Position numbers and translations under genes: made by a program. 33,076 bases of DNA from Pseudomonas sp. BN417 (lineage in GTDB: Bacteria; Pseudomonadota; Gammaproteobacteria; Pseudomonadales; Pseudomonadaceae), in the NCBI RefSeq assembly GCF_029871205.1, contig NZ_SSOJ01000132.1, positions 1 through 33,076 on the forward strand, read 5' to 3'. This document shows, piece by piece, positions 1 through 7,320 of this stretch (positions are counted from its first letter, which is position 1; every line of letters starts with the position of its first letter). The notes below the pieces were generated by a model, which did not search any database, was not told the origin of the DNA, and saw only the letters and a program-made list of their open reading frames with translations.

Positions 1-966
1 CTGATAGGGTGTCTGCGTCTTGAGCACACCATAGGCAATCTGCAGCAGCTTGCGCATGGCCGCGCCCAGGGCGCTCATCTTGGCTTTCCCGCGTGCCAGC
101 AGACGCTGGTAAAGCGCTTTGACCGTGGGATTGTGCTGTTTGGCCACAATGGCCCCCATGTAGAGCTTGGCCCGCAGCCGAGGCTGCCCCGCTTTGGTCA
201 AGCGTGGTTTGCCTTTTACCGACGTCCCCGAGTCCCAGGGGCGTGGAACCAGGCCCGCATAGGCCGCGCATTGTCGGGCACAGCCAAAGTCGCGGCTGTG
301 CAGAAACGCCAGCAGGTGGCGGGAAAGGACATCCCCGATGCCCTGGATGCTCCGCAGCAGCTCCCGGTTGCGTTTGAGCTGGTCGTGCCGGTCGATGTGG
401 TCGTCGATCTCCTGCTTCAGGCGTTCGGCCTCCTGACGCAGGGCACTGAGCATCGTATCGATGGAGGCCACTACGCTGAGGCTGGCCTGACTGACCTCGG
501 CTTTTTCCCGCCGGTTCAGTTCGCGCTGGAGGTCCTCCTGCAACGCCTCATACCGCACGATCATCGCTTTCAGCTCGCGGATCTCCCGCGCCTCCGGCAA
601 CCAGCGTCGGGCCTTTTGGGTCGCGCCAAAACGGGCGAGCACCAGGCTGTCCTGCTTGTCCGTCTTACCGCGAATACCCAGGCTGCGCGCATATTCGCGG
701 ACTTGCGCCGGGTTCAGGACGAAGACCTGAACGCCACGGTCGTGCAGGTAATACGCCAAGGATTCGTGGTAGACCCCGGTGGCCTCAAGGAACACCTTCA
801 GTTCCCCGGCGGCAACGCCACTGTGGGTGCAGCACCACTCGATCAAGGCGGCAAAGCCGTCTACTTGATTGGTAAATACCTTGGTCTTGACCTTCAGACT
901 GTCCGGGTCGCGTAACCACAGACAGTCGAGCTTTTGCTTGCTGACATCGATTCCAATAACCGCCAT
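1..966 (-). CDS. IS110-family transposase, 3' end cut by window edge
   Basis: Reading the minus strand from an ATG at 966 gives 322 open codons that run off the left edge, so the C-terminus is missing. The N-terminus carries the DEDD (RuvC-like) signature of IS110 transposases: GIDVSK near the start, then FLEATGVYHESLAYYL, then KTDKQDSLVLA. After a coiled-coil-like stretch comes the second conserved domain (LRSIQGIGDVLSRHLLAFL, then AAYAGLVPRPWDSGTS), which in this family supplies the catalytic serine. These recombinases insert without classical terminal inverted repeats and are guided by an RNA made from the element's non-coding end. The long open frame on the opposite strand (about 133-915) is a shadow. 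Confidence 0.93.
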   Translation of the reverse strand, partial: MAVIGIDVSKQKLDCLWLRDPDSLKVKTKVFTNQVDGFAALIEWCCTHSGVAAGELKVFLEATGVYHESLAYYLHDRGVQVFVLNPAQVREYARSLGIRGKTDKQDSLVLARFGATQKARRWLPEAREIRELKAMIVRYEALQEDLQRELNRREKAEVSQASLSVVASIDTMLSALRQEAERLKQEIDDHIDRHDQLKRNRELLRSIQGIGDVLSRHLLAFLHSRDFGCARQCAAYAGLVPRPWDSGTSVKGKPRLTKAGQPRLRAKLYMGAIVAKQHNPTVKALYQRLLARGKAKMSALGAAMRKLLQIAYGVLKTQTPYQ

Positions 967-1140
967 CTCTCGATCCTTGCCTTGTTCATGCAGCCTCACT
1001 CCGGTGGAGGGGCTTGGATACCATTCAGGAGTTGGAGAAGAGGGCCGGGAGCACAATCTACGAAACAGAGTCGAGCTCTCAGGATGGGAACGGCTTTCCC
1101 GGCCCTGGGCAGTGAGGTAGCTAACCTCATTGCCCTGGAG
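967..1140 (-). ncRNA. IS110 non-coding leader, candidate bridge (seek) RNA
   Basis: The stretch upstream of the transposase has no credible gene. On either strand 1107-1135 forms a hairpin with stem GGGCA, one mismatch, then TGAGGT closing a 5-nt loop. Extra C:G pairs flank it at 1104-1105 and 1137-1138. A second small hairpin (GGGAA/TTCCC) lies at about 1086-1100, and a CCGGAGTG-rich one is nearer the gene. In the IS621-like branch of IS110 the bridge RNA comes from exactly this position and starts with a 5' stem-loop followed by target- and donor-binding loops. The RNA call is an inference from position and folding. Confidence 0.45.
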
Positions 1141-1148
1141 AGATACAA

Positions 1149-1176
1149 GGATGGGTGGAGCGAAGCGATACCCATC
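1149..1176 (+). repeat. REP palindrome (family A), copy 1
   Basis: An imperfect palindrome with outer arms GATGGGT/ACCCATC and an inner GCGAAGCG core. The same unit recurs at 1991-2023, 2038-2070 and 11488-11520, and in a variant form at 8535-8577. It sits between the IS110 leader and the BRO-N gene. Confidence 0.85.
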
Positions 1177-1183
1177 TTCGTGC

Positions 1184-1645
1184 TTAACGGAGCAGGGGCG
1201 TGTCGACATGCCGCGGCACCTGCTCCCACGGCATCCACAACTCACCCTGCCACTCCAGCAGCATCAGGCGCTGGGATTGCCAACTCAGCATCACGCGGCG
1301 CGGGTGAAAATAGTCCTCGGCGTGCTGGTCGCGCAGGGTGGGGATGACTTCGCGGGTGAGCCATTCATCCAGGTGCTGACATTCGGGATGGCCGAAGCGG
1401 ATCAGGGCCTTGTAGAGGCCGGCCTCGTTGATGACGTCGATGGTTTCTTCACTGCCGGTGGCATAGCAGAGGCAAATGCGTCGAGTCTCAAAGGACTTGA
1501 GGCGGCGGTGCAGGGCTTGGGGATGATGCAGGCCGAGCAGGCGGGCGAAGTCGTAGGCGGAGAACCAGGGCTGGTTGTCGATCATCACGCCGCGCAGTGG
1601 GCGGTTGTGGCGGGTGAAGAAGGTAGGGGTGTATGCGTCATGCAT
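1184..1645 (-). CDS. BRO-N domain (antirepressor-like) protein
   Basis: This 153-residue protein contains a BRO/antirepressor N-terminal domain over about residues 15-110. It shows the hallmarks of the family: PWFSAYDFARLLG after a short first strand, then TIDVINEAGLYKALIRFGH, then FDEWL-like HLDEWLTREVIPTLR. BRO-N domains bind DNA and are common in phage antirepressors and in stand-alone chromosomal copies. No second domain (KilA-C, ANT) follows; the last 40 residues are unassigned. GGAG sits 7 nt upstream of the ATG at 1645. A transposase and REP lie next to it and no other phage gene is visible, so it looks like an isolated copy or prophage remnant. Its target is unknown. Confidence 0.85.
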   Translation of the reverse strand: MHDAYTPTFFTRHNRPLRGVMIDNQPWFSAYDFARLLGLHHPQALHRRLKSFETRRICLCYATGSEETIDVINEAGLYKALIRFGHPECQHLDEWLTREVIPTLRDQHAEDYFHPRRVMLSWQSQRLMLLEWQGELWMPWEQVPRHVDTPLLR

Positions 1646-1881
1646 GGTGGAACTCCGTGGTTGATTAAGGAGCTGCCACCTTCGTCGTCATCAAAAGGGT
1701 GGCAGACCGCACGGGGTTGACGAACCGGACCACAGAGCCGGCAGACCCCGAGGGATCTCCCCGCGCGGCCTGCCATAGGGGGGCTGCAGTGTAGGGAACT
1801 GCACTCATGGCTGGGTCTGCTGGAAACGTCCGCCGTTTCCCGCATGCCCTGTAGGCAAGAACGCGCAAGTGGTATCAGGTC

Positions 1882-1915
1882 GTCAAACCCGGTCGCGGGT
1901 TTGACCGCGACCGGG
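1882..1915. promoter_or_regulatory. Two overlapping, mutually exclusive perfect hairpins
   Basis: Hairpin one pairs GTCAAACCCG (1882-1891) with CGGGTTTGAC (1896-1905) over a GTCG loop. Hairpin two pairs CCCGGTCGCGG (1888-1898) with CCGCGACCGGG (1905-1915) over a GTTTGA loop. They share bases 1888-1905, so only one can form. No U-run follows. A switch, protein-binding site or recombination site are all possible. Confidence 0.5.
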
Positions 1916-1990
1916 GGACGTTAGGGATGCATAAGGGCGTGAACAAGGCCTGGAAATGGGTTTGGGAAATTTCCGCGTCTTACGCGGAAT

Positions 1991-2070
1991 GATGGGTATC
2001 GCTTCGCTCCACCCATCCTACGAAGCCATGCATCCCCGTAGGATGTGGTGGAGCGAAGCGATACCCATCA
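1991..2070. repeat. REPIN: inverted pair of family-A REPs
   Basis: Two REP units face each other (1991-2023 and 2038-2070) separated by about 14 bp, the classic doublet organisation mobilised as a REPIN. It lies directly after the stop codon of the minus-strand oxidase and may also stabilise the 3' end of its mRNA. Confidence 0.85.
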
Positions 2071-2075
2071 GGGCT

Positions 2076-3365
2076 CTAGCGGTTCAGGCGCCGGGCATCG
2101 AAGGCGTCGCGGGCCTGGAAGGCGGTGTAGGTCATCTGTGCGGCAAGCAGGCCGGCCAGGCCGAAGGTGCGGGTCAGGCCGAACTTGCCGAAGCCGTCGG
2201 GTATTGGAACGGAGTTGGCGATGGCATCCGCCAGTACCTCGCCGGCCACCGTGGTCGGTGCCATGCCATGGCCGCCGAAGCCGACGGCGTGCCAGATGCC
2301 CTCGTCGTCCTGGCCGATCTGCGCCATCTGGTGGCGGCCATAACTCATCAGCCCGCCCCAGGAGTACTGGATATCCACGTCTTCCAACTGGGGATAGACC
2401 GACACCAGGTCGGCCTTGAGCAGGCTGGCGATGGCCTCCGGGCCGCGATCGAGCACGGAGATTCGTCCGCCCCAGAGAATCCGGCTGTCCTGCAGCGGCC
2501 GGTAGTAGTCGAAGGCGAAGCGGGTGTCGTAGACCGCCGACTCGCAGTCGATGGCATCTTTCAATCTTGAGCCCAGGGGCTCGGTGGCGACCACGTAAGT
2601 GGCGATGGGTAGTACGGCTCTTTCGACCGGGCTATAGACGCCCCGTGCATAGCCGCCGCCGGAAAACACCACATGCTCGGCATGCACTTCACCGCCCTCG
2701 GTCTTCACCACGTACTTGTCGGCGCGTTTTTCGATGGCCAGGGCGGGGGAATGCTCGTGGATGCTGACGCCAAATCCGGCAACCGTGCGGGCGATTCCGT
2801 AGACGTATTTCAGCGGATGGAAGTGGAAGGCGTTGCGCTCCAGGAGGCCGCCGAAATAGCGCTCGGTCTTGAGCATCTCTTTCAACTGGCCGGGCGGGAT
2901 GTAGTCCCAGTCCACGCCGTAGGCGTCCCTCATCAGTTTGCGCGGTGTTTCGAGGCGGGCCGGATCGTTGAACCAGTTGGCGAGGATCACGCCCTTGTCC
3001 ACCAGGTCGCAGTCGATGCCGTATTGCTTGACGCGGGTGCGGATCAGTTCGACGGCATCGAGGGTCAGTTGGTACAGGCGGCGGGCCTCCTGGGCGCCCA
3101 GGGTGGCGAGGAGTTCGGCGTTGCCCAGGCTGTAGCCGCCGAAGACGAAACCTCCGTTGCGCCCCGATGCACCATGGCCGACGCTGTGGGACTCCAGGAC
3201 CACCACGTCGGTGACGCCGCGCTCGGCCAGTCCGAGGGCCGTCGACAGGCCGGCCAGCCCTCCGCCGAGGATGCATACCCGGGCGTCGGTCCGGCCGGAG
3301 TGGGCAGGGTAGGAGGTCTTGTCGGCGGTGACTTCGTAGAAGGTCTTGAGGAAGTTGGTCTTCAT
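2076..3365 (-). CDS. FAD-dependent amine oxidase, probable L-pipecolate oxidase (AmaA-like)
   Basis: The 429-residue protein belongs to the DAO (glycine/D-amino acid oxidase) family. A Rossmann FAD-binding motif, ILGGGLAGLSTALGLAERG, is at residues 32-50. An acidic residue (E58) ends the second strand, and GASGRNGGF at 65-73 is typical of gamma-glutamylputrescine/pipecolate-type oxidases. Near the C-terminus GFGGHGMAPTT is the second FAD contact. The last 30 residues include a hydrophobic amphipathic stretch compatible with membrane association. It is transcribed divergently from hglS. In Pseudomonas putida the pipecolate oxidase AmaA (about the same length) and HglS belong to the same D-lysine pathway, so oxidation of L-pipecolate to piperideine-6-carboxylate is the favoured role. 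A different secondary-amine substrate cannot be excluded. Confidence 0.82.
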   Translation of the reverse strand: MKTNFLKTFYEVTADKTSYPAHSGRTDARVCILGGGLAGLSTALGLAERGVTDVVVLESHSVGHGASGRNGGFVFGGYSLGNAELLATLGAQEARRLYQLTLDAVELIRTRVKQYGIDCDLVDKGVILANWFNDPARLETPRKLMRDAYGVDWDYIPPGQLKEMLKTERYFGGLLERNAFHFHPLKYVYGIARTVAGFGVSIHEHSPALAIEKRADKYVVKTEGGEVHAEHVVFSGGGYARGVYSPVERAVLPIATYVVATEPLGSRLKDAIDCESAVYDTRFAFDYYRPLQDSRILWGGRISVLDRGPEAIASLLKADLVSVYPQLEDVDIQYSWGGLMSYGRHQMAQIGQDDEGIWHAVGFGGHGMAPTTVAGEVLADAIANSVPIPDGFGKFGLTRTFGLAGLLAAQMTYTAFQARDAFDARRLNR

Positions 3366-3487
3366 CAGTGGATCCTGTCGGTGGCGTCCTGGAGCCCGGC
3401 GGGCCGGATTCGTCCGTTCGCTGCTAATTGAACGACTGTTTAGCTTGTCCGGGCGGTGGAGAACAACCGAAATATCCTCCGCACGTC

Positions 3488-3502
3488 ATTCCGCAGCGGA
3501 AT
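3488..3502. promoter_or_regulatory. Operator-like palindrome 1 (T-N11-A)
   Basis: ATTCCGCAGCGGAAT is a perfect 7+1+7 palindrome, extended by a flanking C:G pair to 17 nt. It fits the LysR-type T-N11-A box and shares the ATTCC-N5-GGAAT arms of the second site. Confidence 0.6.
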
Positions 3503-3592
3503 GGCGCGCGGGATGCGCAGGGGCGGGGGCCGTGCCATTTGGTCGAGAAAACAATGGACCTGACCCGGAATAGTCACCTGCGGGTCGAGTTC

Positions 3593-3607
3593 ATTCCCTG
3601 TGGGAAT
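3593..3607. promoter_or_regulatory. Operator-like palindrome 2 (T-N11-A)
   Basis: ATTCCCTGTGGGAAT is a 6+3+6 palindrome with the same ATTCC-N5-GGAAT outline. Its start is exactly 105 bp from that of site 1, about ten helical turns, so both sites face the same side of the DNA. Confidence 0.6.
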
Positions 3608-3730
3608 CAAGTGCAGAGGATATGTCGTTTGTAGGTGCCGTCGAAGCTGAGCAGAATCGACCCCGTGCCGGCGCCGCCCGTTGCCCGGCCAATCCAGCCG
3701 ATTCGTTGATCCGAGGGAGATCGCAGCACC

Positions 3731-5128
3731 ATGAAGAAGCAGGGGTTCGTGAGTCCGGACGAAATTCGCGCACAGTTTTCCAGCGCCATGTCCGACATGT
3801 ACAAGACGGAGGTCCCTCTCTACGGCACCCTGTTGCAACTCGTCGCGGATATCAACGACAAGGCGATGGCCGAGACGCCGGAACTCGTCGAACAACTGCG
3901 CTGGACAGGCGAGATCGAGCGCCTGTCGATGGAAAGGCACGGCGCTATCCGGGTGGGTACGGCCGACGAGCTGTCGACCATCCGCCGCCTGTTCGCCGTC
4001 ATGGGCATGCAGCCGGTGGGCTACTACGACCTCAGCAGCGCGGGGGTGCCGGTCCATTCCACCGCCTTCCGCGCGGTGCACGAAGACGCGCTGCAGGTCA
4101 GCCCGTTCCGGGTGTTCACCTCGCTGCTGCGCCTGGAGCTGATCGACAACCTCGGGCTGCGCGAGCTGGCTTCGCGCATCCTGGCCAATCGGGACATCTT
4201 CACGGCCCGCGCCCGGGAACTGATCGCCCAGTTCGAACGCGAAGGCGGATTGAACCAGCAGGATGCCGACGCCTTCGTCAAGGAAGCCCTGGAAACCTTC
4301 CGTTGGCACACCCAGGCGACGGTGACGGCCGAGGAGTACAAACGATTGCATGACCAGCACCGGCTGATCGCCGACGTGGTCGCGTTCAAGGGGCCGCACA
4401 TCAATCACCTGACCCCGCGCACCCTGGATATCGACCTGATCCAGGCCAGCATGCCCGAGCGCGGCATCACACCGAAGGCCGTGGTGGAGGGCCCGCCACG
4501 TCGGCAGTGCCCGATCCTGCTGCGCCAGACCAGCTTCAAGGCGCTGGAGGAGCAGGTGGCCTTCGTTGGCCAGCACGGCGCCCTGGGTAGCCATACCGCC
4601 CGTTTCGGCGAGATCGAGCAGCGCGGCGCCGCCCTTACCCAGAAGGGCCGGGCGCTCTACGACGCACTGCTGGCCGCGACCCGGGCAGAGCTGAAGGAGT
4701 TTCCCAACGAGGGCAACGCGCAGCGCTATGCCCAGTTGCTCGAAAAAAACTTCTACGACTTCCCCGACGGCCATGACGAGATGCGCAGGCAGGGGCTGGC
4801 CTACTTCCGCTTCTTCGTGACGGAGCGGGGCATCGCGGCCCGCAGCGATGTGGTGCGCCCCCGCGACCTGGACAGCCTGATCGACGCCGGGCATGTGCGC
4901 TTCGAGCCGCTGGTCTACGAGGACTTCCTGCCTGTCAGTGCCGCTGGCATTTTCCAGTCGAACCTCGGCGACAACGCGCAGGCTCACTATGGGATCAGCT
5001 CGAACCAGGCCGACTTCCATGCCGCGCTGGGAGCGCGCGTACTGGACGAGTTGCAGTTGTATGCCGACACCCAGCGCCGATCCATTCTGGAGTGCTCGGC
5101 AACACTCGACCTGCCTCCGCTCGTCTAG
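3731..5128 (+). CDS. hglS: 2-oxoadipate dioxygenase/decarboxylase (HglS, YdcJ family)
   Basis: The 465-residue protein is a member of the DUF1338/YdcJ family of VOC-fold enzymes. HglS converts 2-oxoadipate to D-2-hydroxyglutarate with O2 and Fe(II) in lysine catabolism. The residues known for the P. putida enzyme are at the same numbering here: metal ligands H70, H226 and E294 (in ERHGAIR, PHINH and RFGE), substrate-binding R74, and V402/S403 (in LPVSAAG). The length matches the family. The start ATG has GAGGGAG upstream. The gene is divergent from the pipecolate-oxidase-like gene and ends at a strong hairpin it shares with the convergent NYN gene. The protein is cytoplasmic, with no signal peptide. 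Confidence 0.95.
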   Translation: MKKQGFVSPDEIRAQFSSAMSDMYKTEVPLYGTLLQLVADINDKAMAETPELVEQLRWTGEIERLSMERHGAIRVGTADELSTIRRLFAVMGMQPVGYYDLSSAGVPVHSTAFRAVHEDALQVSPFRVFTSLLRLELIDNLGLRELASRILANRDIFTARARELIAQFEREGGLNQQDADAFVKEALETFRWHTQATVTAEEYKRLHDQHRLIADVVAFKGPHINHLTPRTLDIDLIQASMPERGITPKAVVEGPPRRQCPILLRQTSFKALEEQVAFVGQHGALGSHTARFGEIEQRGAALTQKGRALYDALLAATRAELKEFPNEGNAQRYAQLLEKNFYDFPDGHDEMRRQGLAYFRFFVTERGIAARSDVVRPRDLDSLIDAGHVRFEPLVYEDFLPVSAAGIFQSNLGDNAQAHYGISSNQADFHAALGARVLDELQLYADTQRRSILECSATLDLPPLV

Positions 5129-5197
5129 CGCCGGGCGCCAACCCGCGGCGCGGCTTGTGCGCCTGAGCAGTGGTTGATCGTCTCTGGGTGGTAAAGG

Positions 5198-5230
5198 GAA
5201 GGCCAGTCGAATGACTGGCCTTCTCGTTTG
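5198..5230. terminator. Bidirectional terminator between hglS and NYN gene
   Basis: An 11-bp perfect stem GAAGGCCAGTC/GACTGGCCTTC closes a 4-nt loop, followed by TCGTTTG on the plus strand. It is placed between convergent genes. Confidence 0.7.
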
Positions 5231-5286
5231 CGCGGCGATTCCCCTGTCGGGACGGATTCATTTGCCAGGGCGTCCGGCGTTTGCCT

Positions 5287-6096
5287 TCATTTCCCTGGCT
5301 TGCGATTGCGCACATAAAGCGACTCACCGCCACTGGCGCTGCTACCCCTGACTTGAATCTCGAAGCGCTTGCTCTGGCCCTTGATCAGGTCGCTGAGTTT
5401 CCTGAAGCCGTAAAGGCGCTCATCGAAGGCCGGGCGCAGTTTGCTGATGTTCTGGCCCAGGGCGCCGAGTTGTACCCAGCCGTCTTCGTCGGAGATGTCA
5501 TCGATCAGCTTGGCGATGAAGTCCACCGGCACTTTCTGTGGCTTGGGTTTGGCGTCCGGCTTGGGTGGTTCGCTGGGGGCTTCGCCGGTGCCGGCTGGCT
5601 GCGGCCTGTCACCGCTGCCGGGCGCCGCTTCGGCTGCCTCGGCGCGCAGGAGTTCGGTGTAGATGAACTTGTCGCAGGCGGAGACGAAGGGCTTGGGCGT
5701 CTTCTCTTCGCCGAAGCCGTAGACGGCCAGGCCTTCCTCCCGCAGGCGCGCGGCGAGGCGGGTGAAGTCGCTGTCGCTGGAGACCAGGCAGAAGCCGTCG
5801 AAACGCCGTGTGTAGAGCAGGTCCATGGCGTCGATGATCAGCGCGCAGTCGGTGGCGTTCTTGCCCTTGGTGTAGGCGAACTGCTGGATCGGCTGGATGG
5901 AGTGGTCGAGCAGGACCTTCTTCCAGCTGCCCAGCTGCGGCCCGGTCCAGTCGCCGTAGATGCGCTTGACGCTGGCAACGCCGTACTTGGCAATCTCTTC
6001 GAACAGGCCCTCGATGATGGCGGCCGGTGCATTGTCGGCGTCGATCAGAACGGCCAGGTGCTTCTGCTGACGCGGGGCTTGCGGTTTGAGGGCCAT
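5287..6096 (-). CDS. NYN-domain (LabA-like) ribonuclease with OST-HTH domain
   Basis: From the ATG at 6096 the protein has 269 residues. That start has AAGGA about 6 nt upstream, while the upstream ATG at 6129 has none. Residues 12-150 form a NYN domain of the PIN-like fold with the acidic set D19 and D21 (LIDADN), D83 (KNATDCALIIDAMDLL) and D108/D110 (SSDSDFT), as expected for a metal-dependent RNase. A proline-rich linker (about 155-190) leads to a C-terminal OST-HTH/LOTUS domain (about 193-262, DEDGWVQLGALGQNISKL), an RNA-binding module. NYN plus LOTUS proteins are widespread in bacteria but mostly uncharacterised. The target RNA is unknown. The gene is convergent with hglS. Confidence 0.88.
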   Translation of the reverse strand: MALKPQAPRQQKHLAVLIDADNAPAAIIEGLFEEIAKYGVASVKRIYGDWTGPQLGSWKKVLLDHSIQPIQQFAYTKGKNATDCALIIDAMDLLYTRRFDGFCLVSSDSDFTRLAARLREEGLAVYGFGEEKTPKPFVSACDKFIYTELLRAEAAEAAPGSGDRPQPAGTGEAPSEPPKPDAKPKPQKVPVDFIAKLIDDISDEDGWVQLGALGQNISKLRPAFDERLYGFRKLSDLIKGQSKRFEIQVRGSSASGGESLYVRNRKPGK

Positions 6097-6181
6097 GGTT
6101 CGTCCTTGGGGTGGGGAATGCCTGACCATACCGCCAACCCGCTGGCCAGCGCCAACCCATCGCCGGGTTGAATTGCGCGTT

Positions 6182-6241
6182 TGTAGGAGCGAGCTTGCTC
6201 GCGAAGCTGTTGCGCCATTTCGCCAGCAAGCTGGCTCCTAC
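6182..6241. repeat. REPIN of a second REP family (GTAGGAGCGAGC type)
   Basis: Two inverted units, beginning GTAGGAGCGAGCTTGCTCGC and ending AGCAAGCTGGCTCCTAC, form the doublet familiar from the P. putida/P. fluorescens group. It lies between the YjdM and NYN genes, close to the stop codon of YjdM. Confidence 0.8.
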
Positions 6242-6257
6242 TCCAGGAGCAAACGGC

Positions 6258-6599
6258 TCACACCTTGCGCACGAACTCCGACTTCAGCTTCATCGCGCCG
6301 ATGCCGTCGATCTTGCAGTCGATGTCGTGGTCGCCGTCCACCAGGCGGATGTTCTTCACCTTGGTGCCGACCTTGACCACCAGGGACGAGCCCTTGACCT
6401 TGAGGTCCTTGATCACGGTGATGGTGTCGCCGTCCTGCAGGACGTTGCCGACGGAATCCTTGATCACCTTTTCATCGCTGGCCGCTTCGCTGCTGGCGTT
6501 GGCGGACCACTCGTGGGCGCACTCTGGGCAGATCAGCATCGCGCCGTCTTCGTAGGTGTATTCGGAGTTGCATTTGGGGCAGGGCGGCAGGGTGCTCAT
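6258..6599 (-). CDS. yjdM: YjdM (PhnA-like) zinc-ribbon protein
   Basis: This 113-residue protein starts with a zinc ribbon (CPKC at 7-10, CPEC at 24-27), followed by the conserved PhnA/YjdM C-terminal SH3-like domain ([17 protein letters not shown], then [18 protein letters not shown]). The length is that of the E. coli protein. Despite the old name, YjdM is not known to act in phosphonate breakdown and its role remains unclear. The ribosome site is weak. The gene is flanked by a REPIN downstream. Confidence 0.93.
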   Translation of the reverse strand: MSTLPPCPKCNSEYTYEDGAMLICPECAHEWSANASSEAASDEKVIKDSVGNVLQDGDTITVIKDLKVKGSSLVVKVGTKVKNIRLVDGDHDIDCKIDGIGAMKLKSEFVRKV

Positions 6600-6793
6600 C
6601 AGGGCCTCGACGTCAGGTGTTACGAGAAAGACCGCAAATTATAAGGGGTTTTGCCATCGCTTTGCCCGTTTCTGCGCTTTCACGGGCTCGATGTGCCGGG
6701 GACTTTATCGATTCGACCCTGTCGGAAACCTCCCCCTCAAGAGGCCGCTTCTCAGTCTGCCTGCGCTGACGATAACGACTGTTGCGACTGCGC

Positions 6794-7264
6794 CTAGGGC
6801 GTGTCGATGGGCTCGGGAATGCTCAGCACGCCGGTGTCGGAGAAGCGCCGCGTGCCCCAGAAACCACCGCCCAGCTTACCGCGCAGGGCGTAAGGAACGT
6901 TCTGCATCGGGCTGCTGCCCGTCAAGTTCCAGGCCTGGCGCAGCATCGAGAAGGCCGAGATGCTGATGGGGACTTTGATCAGCTGTTCACTGAAGCCCGA
7001 CAGCGTCCCGCCTTGGCTGCTGACGCCGCTGGCCAGGGGCTGGTCGTTGAGGTCCAGCTGCAGGGCTACGCCGCTGTAGTGGATGGCCCCTTCGTTGGGG
7101 TTCTGCACTCGCAGCTTGAGGTTGAAGCGCATTTCCAGGCCCTCGCCGGGAAGGGGCTCCATGCCGGCCAGGTCCACCTGCAGGGGATCGCGCGGGTCGA
7201 GGCTGGCGCAGCTGCCAAGGAACAACAGTGGAATGATCAGGGCGAAAAGGCGGCGGCTGCGCAC
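6794..7264 (-). CDS. LEA type 2 (WHy-domain) lipoprotein
   Basis: A GTG at 7264 with AGGAAC upstream gives 156 residues that begin with a lipoprotein signal: RSRR, a hydrophobic core, then the lipobox LGSC with Cys19 as the lipidated residue and no Asp at +2 (outer-membrane sorting predicted). A longer in-frame start at 7327 would add 21 Arg-rich residues and spoil the signal. The mature part is an LEA2/WHy domain (LKLRVQNPNEGAIHYSGVALQLDLN, split around residues 50-80) ending in a short extended tail. The family is linked to desiccation and stress tolerance in plants; bacterial members are exported and of unknown role. Confidence 0.85.
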   Translation of the reverse strand: MRSRRLFALIIPLLFLGSCASLDPRDPLQVDLAGMEPLPGEGLEMRFNLKLRVQNPNEGAIHYSGVALQLDLNDQPLASGVSSQGGTLSGFSEQLIKVPISISAFSMLRQAWNLTGSSPMQNVPYALRGKLGGGFWGTRRFSDTGVLSIPEPIDTP

Positions 7265-7320
7265 GGGGGGGTTCCTGTTCGGGCTATGTCTTGAGTAAAG
7301 AACAGGCCGGCGCCGACGTG

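Larger units (their letters stand above)
1..1140 (-). mobile_element. IS110-family insertion sequence (partial, left end outside window)
   Basis: The element comprises the transposase plus about 170 nt of non-coding DNA upstream of its start codon (967 to about 1140). A REP palindrome begins at 1149, right beside this end. Elements of this family lack long terminal repeats, so the boundary is an estimate: the leader hairpin ends at 1138 and the REP starts at 1149. Several Pseudomonas IS110 relatives are known to insert into REP sequences, which fits this arrangement. Confidence 0.7.
1646..2075. other. Palindrome-rich spacer upstream of the BRO-N gene
   Basis: The 430 bp hold no convincing long gene. 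An 8-bp hairpin (CTGCCACC 1673-1680 with GGTGGCAG 1698-1705) lies just upstream of the BRO-N ribosome site. A short minus-strand frame ending at 1665 could encode a 67-residue peptide ending in RFVNPVRSATLLMTTKVAAP, a type of tail I associate with leaders before BRO-like genes in Pseudomonas; this is weakly supported. At 1882-1915 two mutually exclusive hairpins overlap. The end nearest the oxidase is a REP doublet. Confidence 0.5.
3366..3730. promoter_or_regulatory. Divergent control region of oxidase and hglS
   Basis: This 365-bp region separates two divergently transcribed catabolic genes and contains no gene. It holds two related palindromes (see next entries). hglS is preceded by GAGGGAG about 10 nt before its ATG. 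I see no convincing -35/-10 pair. No regulator gene is adjacent in the window, although a LysR gene lies beside hglS in P. putida. Confidence 0.6.

Noticed and set aside
996-1347. Short frames over the IS110 leader and the region beside it
   Set aside because: They lie in the non-coding end of the IS element and the REP, or antisense to the BRO-N gene.
3440-5020. A 526-codon minus-strand frame across hglS
   Set aside because: HglS on the plus strand has all catalytic residues; the antisense frame shows no domain pattern.
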